Assembly (NCBI RefSeq): GCF_002994615.1
Contig: NZ_PVNK01000267.1
Span: 1-40,157, forward strand
Direction: 5' to 3'
Length of the DNA stretch: 40,157 bases
Source of the DNA: Enhygromyxa salina
GTDB taxonomy: Bacteria > Myxococcota_A > Polyangia > Nannocystales > Nannocystaceae
The translations under genes and the position numbers were made by a program. The notes under the pieces were generated by a model, which did not search any database, had not been told where the DNA came from, and worked only from the letters and a program-made list of their open reading frames with translations. How positions within the stretch are numbered: position 1 is the stretch's first letter; each line of letters starts with the position of its first letter. This document shows positions 1 to 7,860 of this stretch, in pieces.

Positions 1-214
1 GGCACTTCGTGTGCGCGGTCATCAGCACGTGGAAGTGGTTGCTCATGTACACGACCTCGTGGATGGAAACGGGGTATTTCGAGCAGGTGTAGGCGAGCAC
101 GAACAGGAGCGTCTGCGTGACCTTTTCAGTCGGAACGAAGCGAAAACTCCGGCCTACGGCGCGGCAGGTGAGGAAGGCGGTCTGCTGATCGTGGATGGAT
201 CGCGGCGGGGTCAC
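1..214 (-). CDS. IS200/RAYT-like transposase, 5' part (cut by window edge)
   Basis: Reading the minus strand from a GTG at 214 gives 71 codons with no stop before the window edge. The sequence runs MTPPRSIHDQQTAFLTCRAV (residues 1-20, GTG start read as Met) and ends around YMSNHFHVLMTAH at residues 56-68. His60-Phe61-His62 is the HUH motif of Y1 transposases, and the xxMSNHxHxL context is typical of REP-associated tyrosine transposases (RAYTs) and IS200/IS605 TnpA. The catalytic tyrosine would lie beyond the edge. These enzymes cut and join single-stranded DNA at hairpins, and RAYTs are associated with dispersed palindromic REP elements. Two kinds of palindromic repeat occur elsewhere in this window. 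The start is uncertain; GTG 214 is the first plausible one. The family call is firm; whether the gene is intact cannot be seen. Confidence 0.8.
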   Translation of the reverse strand, partial: MTPPRSIHDQQTAFLTCRAVGRSFRFVPTEKVTQTLLFVLAYTCSKYPVSIHEVVYMSNHFHVLMTAHTKC

Positions 215-358
215 GCGAGGTCTATCGGCCGGCCTCGTCGAGGTTTGCAGGTTTTTTGCGAGGAAGTGTCGCGCCCGAAGGTCCTGTCACAAACACGGTT
301 CAGAGGGGGCTTGTTGCCTGCTCCTCGTCCGAAGGTCATGTTCGAAGCAGAAGTTCGT

Positions 359-430
359 CAGCGAGACCGCGACCTTTGACTGGTCGAGACCCCCCAGCGA
401 GACCGCGACCTCGGGGTGGTCAAGATCGCG
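359..430. repeat. Two tandem 36-bp imperfect repeats
   Basis: CAGCGAGACCGCGACCT occurs at 359-375 and again at 395-411, giving a 36-bp period. The second halves are related too (TGGTCGAGACC versus TGGTCAAGATC). A separate pair, CCGAAGGTCnTGT, lies upstream near 275-290 and 329-342. The rest of 215-484 shows no gene. The repeats lie in the 5' flank of the RAYT-like gene, where such genes often carry REP sequences; that link is inference. Confidence 0.55.
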
Positions 431-470
431 GGAGACGGACCCTGACACCGAGCCACGCGCGAGCGCTCAG

Positions 471-476
471 TATACT
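471..476 (+). promoter_or_regulatory. -10 element TATACT, predicted leaderless start
   Basis: TATACT ends 8 bases before the ATG at 485, which puts the expected transcription start at or next to the A of ATG. No Shine-Dalgarno sequence is present between them. Confidence 0.55.
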
Positions 477-484
477 CTCGCCCC

Positions 485-2959
485 ATGCGCTCCTCGAAGC
501 CCCCCCTACAGCGCGTTGTTCAGCTGCTCGCCCGGGGCGCAGGCGTGCTCCTGCTCATCGCCTGCACGCCGAAGGACGCGCTCGAGACCCCGGACGCAGC
601 CCCGGCCTCAACCCCCGACCCTCAACAGGCCGAGCTCGAGGCGCGCCTGGCCTACCTCGAGGCGCGCCTCGAGGAGGCCCGGGTCAACGCCCACGTGCCC
701 GGAATGGCGATCGCGATCGTCAAGAACGACGAGCTAATCTACGCCCACGGCTTCGGCGTGTCCGACCTCGACGCCAACACCCCGGTCACCCCCGAGACCG
801 TATTCGCGATCGGCTCAGCGACCAAGGCCTTCACCTCGACCCTCGTCGCGATGCTGGTCGACGAGGGCAAGATGGGCTGGGACGATCCGGTCACCCGCCA
901 CCTCCCGGACTTTGAGCTCCAGATCGACGCAGCCGACGACGCCGCGGCCGTGACGATCCGCGACCTGCTCGCGCACCGCACGGGCTTCGCACGGATGGGG
1001 GTGCTGTGGGCGGCCAACACGATCGCGCGCGCGCAGGTCTTGAGCTACGCGACCAAGGCCCTGCCCGTGGCGCCCTTTCGCAAGGAGTTCCACTACAACA
1101 ACGTCACCTACATGGCGGCCGGTGAAGCGAGCGCGAAGGCGGCCGGGCGCAGCTGGGAGCAGCTGGTTCAAACGCGCCTGCTCGAGCCGCTGGAGATGAC
1201 CCACACCAGCCTCGACTACGCCGCGGCCCAGGCCGACCCGGCGCTGTCCTCGGGCTACACCTGGCGCGACGAGCTCGAGACCTTCGAGCCGGCGCCGATG
1301 CGCGACCTCGGGGCGATCGCGCCCGCGGGCTCGATCAATTCCTCGGTCCTCGACATGGCCAAGTGGCTGCGCTTTCAGCTCAACGGCGGGGAGTTCGAGG
1401 GCCAGCGCCTGGTCAGCGCGGCCGCGCTCGCGCAGACGAGGTCCGCCCAGATCGAGATCGCGCCGGGCGTGGTCGACTACGGCATGGGCTGGATGCTGCA
1501 CGAGTGGCAAGGACAGGCGCTCGTCGAGCACGGCGGAAACATCGACGGCTTCGCGGCTTCGGTCGCGATGCTGCCCGACGAAGGGCTGGGCATGGTCTTG
1601 CTGACCAACGTCGGCATGACGCCGCTGCAGGCCAGCGCCCACACCCTCGTCTTCGACGCGCTGTTGACCGACGCCTACTTCCCCCAAGACGAGGGCAGCG
1701 GCGAGGACTTCTCGCGCTTCGTGGGCAAGTACGCGGCGGAGCTGCCGGGCTTCGAGGGCCAGGCCTTCGAGGTCCTCGTCGAGGGCGGGAAGCTGGCGGT
1801 CGACGTGCCGGGCCAGACGGTCTACACGCTGAAGGCCCCCGACGACGACGACTGGCGGGTGTTCGAGCAGACCGACGAGGTTGCGGTCTCCTTCGACGAG
1901 GACGAGGAGGGGCGGGTCGTCGCGCTGCGCCTGCACCAGGGGGGCATGGACTTCGAGCTGCTGCGCGAGGGCGTCGAGCTCGCGCCCGAGGTCGACGTCG
2001 CGCAGGTCCGCGCGTACCTCGGCCACTACCGCGCCGAGACCGGTATGACCGTGGAGATCCTCGTCCACAACGGTCGCCTCGCCGTCGACATCCCGGGCCA
2101 GATGGTGTTCGACCTCGAGCTCCCCGACAGCTCGGGCGACTACCACTTTCGGGCCAAGTACGACCTATTTCTGAGCTTCGTGATGGGCGAGGGCAAGCGG
2201 GCCGGCGAGGTCGTGGGCATGACCTTGTTTCAGGACGGCGAGCCGCTCAGCTTCACGCGCGAGCCCGGCAAGCACCGGATCAGCCTCGACGAGCTCCATC
2301 GCAAGCGCAAGACCGACAGGCGCAAGCGGGCGATGGACAAGGCCGGCCTGGTCCTGTTCGAGCAGCGCGTGGAGTTGATCAACTCGGGCGTCAGCGGGAC
2401 GAGCCGGATATGGTTCGACTCCAGTGGGCGGCTGCGTGAGGAGAGCGAGCTCGGCCCCCTCGGCGGCGGGCTCCTCATCCTTCATCCGGGGTCCGGCGAG
2501 GGGTCCGAGCTCCACGGCTGGAGCGAGTCCTCGTTCGAGCCGCGCAAGCTCCTCGACGGCCAGCTCCTCGACCAGGCGCTGCGCGATCACCCCCGCGTGA
2601 TGTTCGGAGACTGGCGCGATCACTTCGAGTCCGAGACGGTCCTGCGCACCGACAACGACGCGCGCGGCGAGGTCCACGTCGTCGAGCTCCGCTCGGAGGG
2701 GCTGCCGGCCGTGCAGATCCACGTCGACGCCAAGACCGGCGACGTGATCGAGATCCACGCGCACGCGCTCTCGGCCCAGGGCCTGCGGGTCCCGACCACG
2801 GTCAAGCTCTCGGACTACCGCAAGGTCGAGGGCATGCGCCTGCCCTTTCGCGTCGAGTCGAGCAACCCCCAGACCGGGACGACGGTCGTGACCCTCGACG
2901 AGGTTCACGCGAACCAAAGCGACGAGCCGGGCCGCTTCGCCCCGATGCCGAGCGACTGA
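485..2959 (+). CDS. Class C beta-lactamase-fold serine hydrolase lipoprotein
   Basis: This 824-residue lipoprotein has a short hydrophobic leader with the lipobox LIAC (Cys27). Residues about 60-395 form a beta-lactamase/DD-peptidase (PF00144) domain. All three motifs are visible: Ser111-Ala-Thr-Lys114 (SxxK), Tyr204-Asn-Asn206 (YxN) and His349-Gly-Gly351 (the KTG equivalent). Members are penicillin-binding-protein-like esterases, D-aminopeptidases or carboxypeptidases; the substrate cannot be read from sequence. Two tandem repeats follow at 411-495 and 508-592. Both contain a LAVD(V/I)PGQ motif and resemble the small beta-barrel domains often attached to these hydrolases. Residues about 615-824 form a third domain resembling LolA/LppX-type lipoprotein-sorting folds. 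It probably acts at the cell envelope. No operon partner is evident upstream, and the next gene has its own predicted promoter. Confidence 0.88.
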   Translation: MRSSKPPLQRVVQLLARGAGVLLLIACTPKDALETPDAAPASTPDPQQAELEARLAYLEARLEEARVNAHVPGMAIAIVKNDELIYAHGFGVSDLDANTPVTPETVFAIGSATKAFTSTLVAMLVDEGKMGWDDPVTRHLPDFELQIDAADDAAAVTIRDLLAHRTGFARMGVLWAANTIARAQVLSYATKALPVAPFRKEFHYNNVTYMAAGEASAKAAGRSWEQLVQTRLLEPLEMTHTSLDYAAAQADPALSSGYTWRDELETFEPAPMRDLGAIAPAGSINSSVLDMAKWLRFQLNGGEFEGQRLVSAAALAQTRSAQIEIAPGVVDYGMGWMLHEWQGQALVEHGGNIDGFAASVAMLPDEGLGMVLLTNVGMTPLQASAHTLVFDALLTDAYFPQDEGSGEDFSRFVGKYAAELPGFEGQAFEVLVEGGKLAVDVPGQTVYTLKAPDDDDWRVFEQTDEVAVSFDEDEEGRVVALRLHQGGMDFELLREGVELAPEVDVAQVRAYLGHYRAETGMTVEILVHNGRLAVDIPGQMVFDLELPDSSGDYHFRAKYDLFLSFVMGEGKRAGEVVGMTLFQDGEPLSFTREPGKHRISLDELHRKRKTDRRKRAMDKAGLVLFEQRVELINSGVSGTSRIWFDSSGRLREESELGPLGGGLLILHPGSGEGSELHGWSESSFEPRKLLDGQLLDQALRDHPRVMFGDWRDHFESETVLRTDNDARGEVHVVELRSEGLPAVQIHVDAKTGDVIEIHAHALSAQGLRVPTTVKLSDYRKVEGMRLPFRVESSNPQTGTTVVTLDEVHANQSDEPGRFAPMPSD

Positions 2960-2991
2960 CAAAGAACCACCACGGGCCGCCGTCAGCAGTG

Positions 2992-2997
2992 TAGGAT
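2992..2997 (+). promoter_or_regulatory. -10 element TAGGAT, predicted leaderless start
   Basis: TAGGAT is followed by 9 bases and then the ATG at 3007. There is no ribosome binding site. It would drive the 3007-5949 gene run. Confidence 0.45.
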
Positions 2998-3006
2998 CGC
3001 CGACGC

Positions 3007-3903
3007 ATGCGAATCGACGGCATTGCCTTTGCGAGCCCCGACGGGCTCGAGGACGTGACCCGCTACGCCTATCGGCCGGCCGAGTCCGGCCCGGGACGGG
3101 GCGACGAAGAGTTGAGCGTGGAGGCCGAGCTGCCCGTCGGGGGCGCGACCCCTGCGGCCGAGGTCATCGCCGAGCTCCGCGAGGCCCTCGAGGGCTTCTT
3201 CCCCGGCGCGTTCAAGCTGCTCGGCGAGGGCGAGGCGACGCTCGCCGGGGCCGCGGGCAAGTTCCTCGCCTACTGTCTCGACGGTGGCCCTGGCCAGGCC
3301 ACGGTCGTCGGCAAGATCGTCGTCGCCAACCTCGGGCGCGAGGGCGAGCCGCCGGGTGATTGGGTCAAGCTCGCGTGGTCCGGCAGCCGCGACGCGGGCA
3401 GCCTCGACGCCTACGTCGATCCGATCGTGGCCAGCTTCTCGGCCGAGGCCGACGCGCCGGCCACCGTGCTCCCCGGTCACGAGCGCAGGCACGCGGGCCC
3501 GTGGGCGCTCGACGTGCCCGCTCACCTCCGCGGGCCGCGTAATTTCTTGTGGGAAGACGAAGAGGCCGAGCTGCGCGTCGAGCTCTCGGTCCTCGAAGCC
3601 GGCGCCGACGAGCCCACGATCGAGCTCGGGGCCGCGATCTCTGGCGGCGAGGAGGTCGCGCGCGAGGACTCGCGCCTCGACGAGGGCGAGCGCGTGGACG
3701 TGCGCGTGCGCAGCGACGACGATCCCCACGGGGAGTCGACGCTGATCCTGGCCAAGCGGAAGATCGAGCTGGGCGCGTCTGACCGCGGCGGGCATCGGTG
3801 GGTCGTGCTCTCGGCCTCGGCGCCGAGCCCCGAGGGCCCGCGCTTGACCACGATCGTCGACGCCCTGCTCGCGAGCGTCCGGGCCGAGGAGGAGGCGAGG
3901 TGA
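3007..3903 (+). CDS. DcrB/DUF1795-like protein with two related halves (EagR-like?)
   Basis: This 298-residue protein has no signal peptide or membrane segment. It appears to consist of two similar halves, about 1-147 and 150-298. Each half opens with a beta segment containing a proline (FASPDG, LDVPAH) and ends with a helix of the type VDPIVASFSAE / VDALLASVRAEE, which resembles DUF1795/DcrB proteins. EagR chaperones of type VI effectors belong to that family and are normally single-domain homodimers, so a fused tandem could be a built-in dimer. The next gene starts inside its stop codon (GTGA overlap at 3900), so the two are translationally coupled. I am sure it is a gene. The family is a remote, by-eye call, and the chaperone role is inferred from context only. 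Confidence 0.6.
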   Translation: MRIDGIAFASPDGLEDVTRYAYRPAESGPGRGDEELSVEAELPVGGATPAAEVIAELREALEGFFPGAFKLLGEGEATLAGAAGKFLAYCLDGGPGQATVVGKIVVANLGREGEPPGDWVKLAWSGSRDAGSLDAYVDPIVASFSAEADAPATVLPGHERRHAGPWALDVPAHLRGPRNFLWEDEEAELRVELSVLEAGADEPTIELGAAISGGEEVAREDSRLDEGERVDVRVRSDDDPHGESTLILAKRKIELGASDRGGHRWVVLSASAPSPEGPRLTTIVDALLASVRAEEEAR

Positions 3904-5309
3904 CCGAACCAAGCAGCGGTGGCGTTCAGCAGGTCGCGCGCGTGGGCGGCAACACGATCGACACGGGCACGATCCCGATCGTGTTCGTGCCCGGGATCAT
4001 GGGCTCGCGCCTGCACTTCACCAAGATCAAGCGCTACTGGGACCCGGACCACACGATCAGCCGCATGCGCCACTGGCTGCTCAGCAGCGCCGATCGGGTC
4101 CGCCGGGACTTTCGCGTCAACGCGGCCAGCAACCCGGTCGAGGTCATGACCGACGGCGATCAGCTCAGCGCGAGCCAGCGCGAGCGTGGGTGGGGCGGGG
4201 TCGCGTGGGGCTTTTACGGCTCGCTGCTCGAGCACCTCGAGGGCCAGCGCTACGGCGCCTACGACACGCCGGTCTACGCGATCGGCTACGACTGGCGCCA
4301 GGGCAACGACCACAGCGGGGCCGCGATCGCGACCCGGATCGAAGAGATCCTCGCGGAACAAGACGCCGAGCGCTTCATCTTGCTCAGCCACAGCATGGGC
4401 GGGCTGGCCACGCGCGCGGCGCTCAAGGGCAACGCCGAGGTCGCGGGCAAGCTCGCGGGCGTGTGTCACATCGCCCAGCCAGTGACCGGAGCTGCGGTCG
4501 CGGTCCGGCGCATGTTCACGGGCGCGACCTTCAGCGGCGACGGCCTCGCGATGATGGCTCTGCTCGGCAGCAACCGCCAGAAGTTCCAGACGATCTGCTC
4601 GGCGCTGCCAGGCGCGATGCAGCTCCTCGCAACCCAGGACTTCACCAAGACCGACGGCAGCTGGTGGTACACCTATCGGACCTTCGAAGAGCCCGAGGTC
4701 GACCGGGCGTGGGAGGGCCTGTGCTGGTCGCTCTACGCCCAGCCGCAGTCGCCCCCGGGCTTACTCGCGCCGGCCGACTCGCGCCACGCGATCGCGGCCG
4801 TGCCCCGGCGCGAGTTTAACCGCCGCCTCGCCGAGGCCCGGGCGTTTCACATGGGCATGGGCCTGTGGAAGCACGCCAACACCTGGACCTTCTACGGGAC
4901 CGGCAACACCACCGACACGAGCTTGCACTTCGAGCTCCCGCCGGTCGAGGCCAAGCTCTCGCTGCTGTCGACCGCGATGCACTCGCTCAACCCCTTCACC
5001 GAAGACATCCGCTACAAGGCCCGGCGGGCCGACGGCAGCGAGGTCTCGGTCCCGGGGAGCGAGGTCGACCCCTCCGATCGCGGCTGCGTGATGCAGCGCA
5101 GCGACAAGAGCGACGGGACCGTGCCGGTCGCCAGCGCCAAGGCCCTGTTTGGCGGCGCGACCCACGAGTACGCCAGCGGGACCGCCTACGACTACGAGAC
5201 CCAGCGCCAGTTCTACGCCGACGGGGGCGAGGCGCACGATCAGATCTGCGCGGATCCGAAGTGCGTCGCCTTCCTCGACGATCTCATCACCCACTTGGTC
5301 GGGAGCTGA
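3900..5309 (+). CDS. Alpha/beta hydrolase, lipase/acyltransferase type (candidate T6SS effector)
   Basis: This 469-residue protein starts at a GTG overlapping the upstream TGA by 4 bases. Near the N-terminus it has VFVPGIMGSR (residues about 28-37), the oxyanion-strand motif of LCAT/PGAP1-like lipases. The nucleophile elbow is S-H-S165-M-G-G. The acid is probably Asp405 in SDGTVP and the base His446 in GEAHD, so a full Ser-Asp-His triad is visible. No signal peptide is present. Sequence and position (between a DcrB-like protein and a LysM/peptidoglycan-binding protein) resemble Tle-type phospholipase effectors of type VI secretion. No VgrG or PAAR gene lies in the window and I see no obvious immunity lipoprotein directly beside it. 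The enzyme class is firm; the secretion role is inference. It could instead be an intracellular esterase. Confidence 0.82.
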   Translation: MTEPSSGGVQQVARVGGNTIDTGTIPIVFVPGIMGSRLHFTKIKRYWDPDHTISRMRHWLLSSADRVRRDFRVNAASNPVEVMTDGDQLSASQRERGWGGVAWGFYGSLLEHLEGQRYGAYDTPVYAIGYDWRQGNDHSGAAIATRIEEILAEQDAERFILLSHSMGGLATRAALKGNAEVAGKLAGVCHIAQPVTGAAVAVRRMFTGATFSGDGLAMMALLGSNRQKFQTICSALPGAMQLLATQDFTKTDGSWWYTYRTFEEPEVDRAWEGLCWSLYAQPQSPPGLLAPADSRHAIAAVPRREFNRRLAEARAFHMGMGLWKHANTWTFYGTGNTTDTSLHFELPPVEAKLSLLSTAMHSLNPFTEDIRYKARRADGSEVSVPGSEVDPSDRGCVMQRSDKSDGTVPVASAKALFGGATHEYASGTAYDYETQRQFYADGGEAHDQICADPKCVAFLDDLITHLVGS

Positions 5310-5314
5310 AGGAG
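5309..5314 (+). promoter_or_regulatory. Shine-Dalgarno AAGGAG deciding the GTG start at 5320
   Basis: AAGGAG overlaps the last base of the lipase stop codon and lies 5 bases before GTG 5320. It fixes the start of the third gene and shows that operon-internal genes here use leadered initiation. Confidence 0.7.
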
Positions 5315-5319
5315 CTGAA

Positions 5320-5949
5320 GTGCCGATCGTCAAGCTGCAACAAGGTGAGTGTCTGAGCACGATCGCGCTCTCGCGTGGGTTCGCGCCCGAGACGGTCTGG
5401 GACCACGGCGACAACGCCGAGCTTCGCGAGCGCCGCAACGATCCCAACGCGCTGCTGCCCGGCGACGCCCTGTTCGTGCCCGAGCTCGAAGAGAAGGACG
5501 AGCCGGTCGAGACCGACACGAGCAAGACCTTCCAGCTCAGCGTCGGGCCGATCCGTCTGCGCGTCCGCCTGACCCGTCACGGCAAGGCCCGGGCCGCCGA
5601 GGCCTACGTGCTCGAGCTCGACGACGGCGTCACGCTCGAGGGCGAGACCGACGGCGAGGGCTGGATCGATCAGCCGATCTCGATCACCGCGAAGTCAGCC
5701 AAGCTCTCGCTGCGCGACGGCGCCGAGGTCCACGAGCTCGAGATCGGTCACCTCGACCCGCACGACGAGCCGACCGGCGTGCAGTCGCGCCTGCGCGGGC
5801 TCGGGTTCTACTTCGGCGAGGTCGACGGTGAGCTCGGGCCCAAGACCCGGGCGGCGCTCGAGCGGTTTCAGAAGGCCCGGGGGCTCGAGCGCAGCGGCGA
5901 GGCCGACGACGCGACCGCCTCGGCCCTGCGCGACGACTTCGGCGGCTGA
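5320..5949 (+). CDS. LysM-like + Ig-like + PG_binding_1 protein
   Basis: This 209-residue protein has three parts. Residues 1-56 look like a LysM/tail-X domain (VKLQQGECLSTIALSRG, then NALLPGDALFVPE). Residues about 71-145 form a small beta domain with the pattern LELDDGVTLEGETDGEGW. Residues about 150-207 are a peptidoglycan-binding type 1 domain (GVQSRLRGLGFYFGEVDGEL, then TRAALERFQ). It has no signal peptide, so export would need another route. Proteins of this architecture are commonly found beside vgrG and effector genes in myxobacteria and other proteobacteria, which supports a type VI cargo or adaptor role for this operon. It starts 10 bases after the lipase stop with an SD sequence, so it is co-transcribed with it. 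Confidence 0.85.
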   Translation: MPIVKLQQGECLSTIALSRGFAPETVWDHGDNAELRERRNDPNALLPGDALFVPELEEKDEPVETDTSKTFQLSVGPIRLRVRLTRHGKARAAEAYVLELDDGVTLEGETDGEGWIDQPISITAKSAKLSLRDGAEVHELEIGHLDPHDEPTGVQSRLRGLGFYFGEVDGELGPKTRAALERFQKARGLERSGEADDATASALRDDFGG

Positions 5950-6061
5950 GAGTCTCGCAGCGCACCGCGGGCCTGGCGTGGGCCGGCTCGTGGCCCAGAC
6001 GCGCGCGGCCGCTGGGGCTGCATCTGCGCGGCGGTGGCGAGCGTGGCTCGAGCGACGCGTC

Positions 6062-6613
6062 TCAGGCGGGCGCCCAGATCTCTGCGTCGCGCTCGTAGAA
6101 GCAGACCTCGCAGGTGCCGGGCTGGACGATGCCCGTGATGTGAGCCTTGCCCTCGGCGTCGAGGGTGCTCTGCTTGACCACGCCGTCGGGTAGCTTGATG
6201 CGGAAGGGCTCGCCGGGGACCGGGTTTCCCTCGGCGTCGATCAGCTCGATCATCACACTGTGGGTCTCGACGATCTCGTTGTCGACGGGCTCGCTCGGGG
6301 GCAGCTCGGGGAGCTCGGTGGTCGCGCCGAGCGTGCGGTAGATCTGCGCGTCGATCTTGCGCACGCGGAGGCGGCCGCAGGCGATCAGCCCGGCGAGGAC
6401 ATCGTGGAGCTCCTCGTCCCACTCGAAGCTGCGGCGGACAGCGTCGACGGCGAGGGCGCGGAGCGTGTCGAGCTCGCGGGCGCCGCGGAGGCCTCGGATC
6501 AGCGCGATCGCGTCGCGGGGGCGGAGGAGCTCGCCCGCGCCAAGGTGGATCGCCGAGCCGCGCTCGAACTGAAACTCCTGCAGCCCGACGTTGATGCGGA
6601 TGCTGGTCGCCAC
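6062..6613 (-). CDS. Unknown protein sharing the C-terminal beta domain of type VI-associated proteins
   Basis: This is a 183-residue protein. I chose the GTG at 6613 (VATSIRINVG) because TACGCT ends 8 bases upstream; the longer reading to 6631 would put the promoter inside the gene. Residues 1-95 are a helical region of unknown type. Residues 117-183 form a beta domain (MIELIDAEGNPVPGEPFRIK, then TLDAEGKAHITGI, PGTCEV and EIW at the end). That pattern recurs in proteins encoded beside vgrG genes and is similar in style to the middle domain of the 5320-5949 product. It is convergent with the lipase operon, with a 112-bp gap that holds nothing I recognise. The function is unknown; cargo adaptor or spike-associated protein is a guess. 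Confidence 0.65.
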   Translation of the reverse strand: MATSIRINVGLQEFQFERGSAIHLGAGELLRPRDAIALIRGLRGARELDTLRALAVDAVRRSFEWDEELHDVLAGLIACGRLRVRKIDAQIYRTLGATTELPELPPSEPVDNEIVETHSVMIELIDAEGNPVPGEPFRIKLPDGVVKQSTLDAEGKAHITGIVQPGTCEVCFYERDAEIWAPA

Positions 6614-6621
6614 GCGCGGCC

Positions 6622-6627
6622 AGCGTA
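6622..6627 (-). promoter_or_regulatory. -10 element TACGCT (minus), predicted leaderless start
   Basis: On the minus strand GGTACGCT ends 8 bases before GTG 6613. No SD sequence is present. Confidence 0.4.
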
Positions 6628-6653
6628 CCACGCGAGCGTGGTCGAGGCCGGGG

Positions 6654-7022
6654 CTACTCGAAGGTCTCGCGCTGCAGCACCCGGCGGCCGATGACCGCGC
6701 CTGCCGCGAGGCTGAACAGCGTGATGCTCAGCAGCGCGAGCTCGGCGAGGTGGGGCACGAAGGGGTGGAGCAGGGCGGCGAGCAACACCGCCGCGAGGCC
6801 CCCGACGAACAGGCCCGCGCTCGCGCCCAGCATCAGACCGAACCCCCCGATGACCCGGCGGGCGAGGATCTGCCCGAAGTTCGCTCGCAGCTGCGTCGAG
6901 CCTGGGGCGGCCCCCGACGAGCCCACCGCCACGTAGGGCCACCCGAGCGGGGCGAGGCGTCGCTCGCTCGTCACCTCGGTCGCCCCGCTCGCACACGGGG
7001 GAGCGCTCGTGGACTTGGGCAC
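6654..7022 (-). CDS. Small two-helix membrane protein
   Basis: This 122-residue protein has a Pro/Ser-rich N-terminal tail (1-50) followed by two hydrophobic segments, about 57-86 and 93-112. It ends in the charged tail GRRVLQRETFE. No family recognised. The GTG at 7022 is preferred because TACAAT lies 7 bases upstream of it; a longer reading from 7073 would cover that promoter. It is followed 40 bases downstream by the gene at 6613. Reasonable as a gene given the two clean membrane segments, but hypothetical. Confidence 0.55.
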   Translation of the reverse strand: MPKSTSAPPCASGATEVTSERRLAPLGWPYVAVGSSGAAPGSTQLRANFGQILARRVIGGFGLMLGASAGLFVGGLAAVLLAALLHPFVPHLAELALLSITLFSLAAGAVIGRRVLQRETFE

Positions 7023-7029
7023 GTGTTCG

Positions 7030-7035
7030 ATTGTA
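7030..7035 (-). promoter_or_regulatory. -10 element TACAAT (minus), predicted leaderless start
   Basis: The minus strand reads GTTACAAT, then 7 bases, then GTG 7022. This is one of the closest matches to the TATAAT consensus in the window and it decides the start of the small membrane protein. Confidence 0.5.
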
Positions 7036-7145
7036 ACAGGTCGAGGCGAGAGCGAGTCGACCCGCGCAGACACCGAGCACGCTGTGGTTGCGCGCTGGCC
7101 TCCGGGCTGGGGGCACTCGAGGCCGCTCGCGGGGCGGGCCGGCGC

Positions 7146-7793
7146 TCAGCCCTTCTTGGGCAGCGTCCTGAACACCCAGTCCCACAGCGGGGTGGACACG
7201 CCAAAGTACAGATCGTGGTCCTTGAAGTGGTGCAGCATGTGATGCTTGCGCAGCCGCTTGCCCCACTTGGTCCGGGCCTTGCCCGCGTGGGTCCACCAGT
7301 GGGTCATGTCGTACCAGAGGTAGCCGATCGCGAAGCCCGCGAACGCTGGCAGCGCCATCTCGTAGCCGATCAGCGCCCAGGCCAGGCCCCAAAAGAGCAG
7401 CGCCGGGATCGCGCTCGCGCCGGGCGGCATGACCAGGCGGTACCTGTCGTTGGGGTAGACGTGGTGGATGCCGTGGATGAAGTAGTGCAGCTTCGGGGCG
7501 CGCTCGAAGTGGAACACGATCCGGTGCAGCCAGTACTCCGCCAGCGTCCAGATGAACACGCCCGCCGCGGTCAGCCCGATAGCGAGGCCGAGGCTGAGAT
7601 CGGTCTGCGTGGCGGTGAGCCAAAACAGGTACACGATGATCGGCCCGTAGATGATCAGCGGCACGCTGCCATGGCAACGCGAGAAGAATTCGAGGAAATT
7701 GTTCTCGAACTGACGCCCGGCGGCCTTGCGGTCGATCTTGTATCCGCCGGGGTAGTCACGGATCTCGTCGCGGGTGGCGGGCTCAGGCTGCAT
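7146..7793 (-). CDS. Fatty-acid hydroxylase superfamily, FA2H/Scs7-like 2-hydroxylase
   Basis: This 215-residue integral membrane di-iron enzyme carries the expected histidine boxes in order: HRIVFH, HYFIHGIHHVYPNDRYRL with VMPP after it, HWWTH, and KHHMLHH near the C-terminus. The HGxHHxxPxDxxRLVxPP signature is that of fatty-acid 2-hydroxylases (Scs7/FA2H), which hydroxylate the alpha carbon of acyl chains, often those of sphingolipids. Three to four hydrophobic segments lie between the boxes. Myxobacteria make 2-hydroxy fatty acids and sphingolipids, which fits. Start ATG 7793; the usual N-terminal cytochrome b5 domain is absent, as in many bacterial members. It is divergent from the glycosyltransferase at 7861. 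Confidence 0.85.
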   Translation of the reverse strand: MQPEPATRDEIRDYPGGYKIDRKAAGRQFENNFLEFFSRCHGSVPLIIYGPIIVYLFWLTATQTDLSLGLAIGLTAAGVFIWTLAEYWLHRIVFHFERAPKLHYFIHGIHHVYPNDRYRLVMPPGASAIPALLFWGLAWALIGYEMALPAFAGFAIGYLWYDMTHWWTHAGKARTKWGKRLRKHHMLHHFKDHDLYFGVSTPLWDWVFRTLPKKG

Positions 7794-7848
7794 CGTCTTC
7801 GAGCGAGAACAGCATCGAACAGGCGCCGACGCAAGGGTCGGACGCAGG

Positions 7849-7854
7849 TAGACA
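7849..7854 (+). promoter_or_regulatory. -10-like TAGACA, predicted leaderless start
   Basis: GGTAGACA is followed by 6 bases and ATG 7861. The alternative GTG at 7855 abuts the hexamer, so the spacing favours the ATG. Weaker than others because the final T is missing. Confidence 0.3.
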
Positions 7855-7860
7855 GTGCCC

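Noticed and set aside
3798..3899. N-terminal extension of the lipase
   Set aside because: It would overlap the DcrB-like gene by about 100 bp. GTG 3900 overlapping the stop codon is the natural coupled start.
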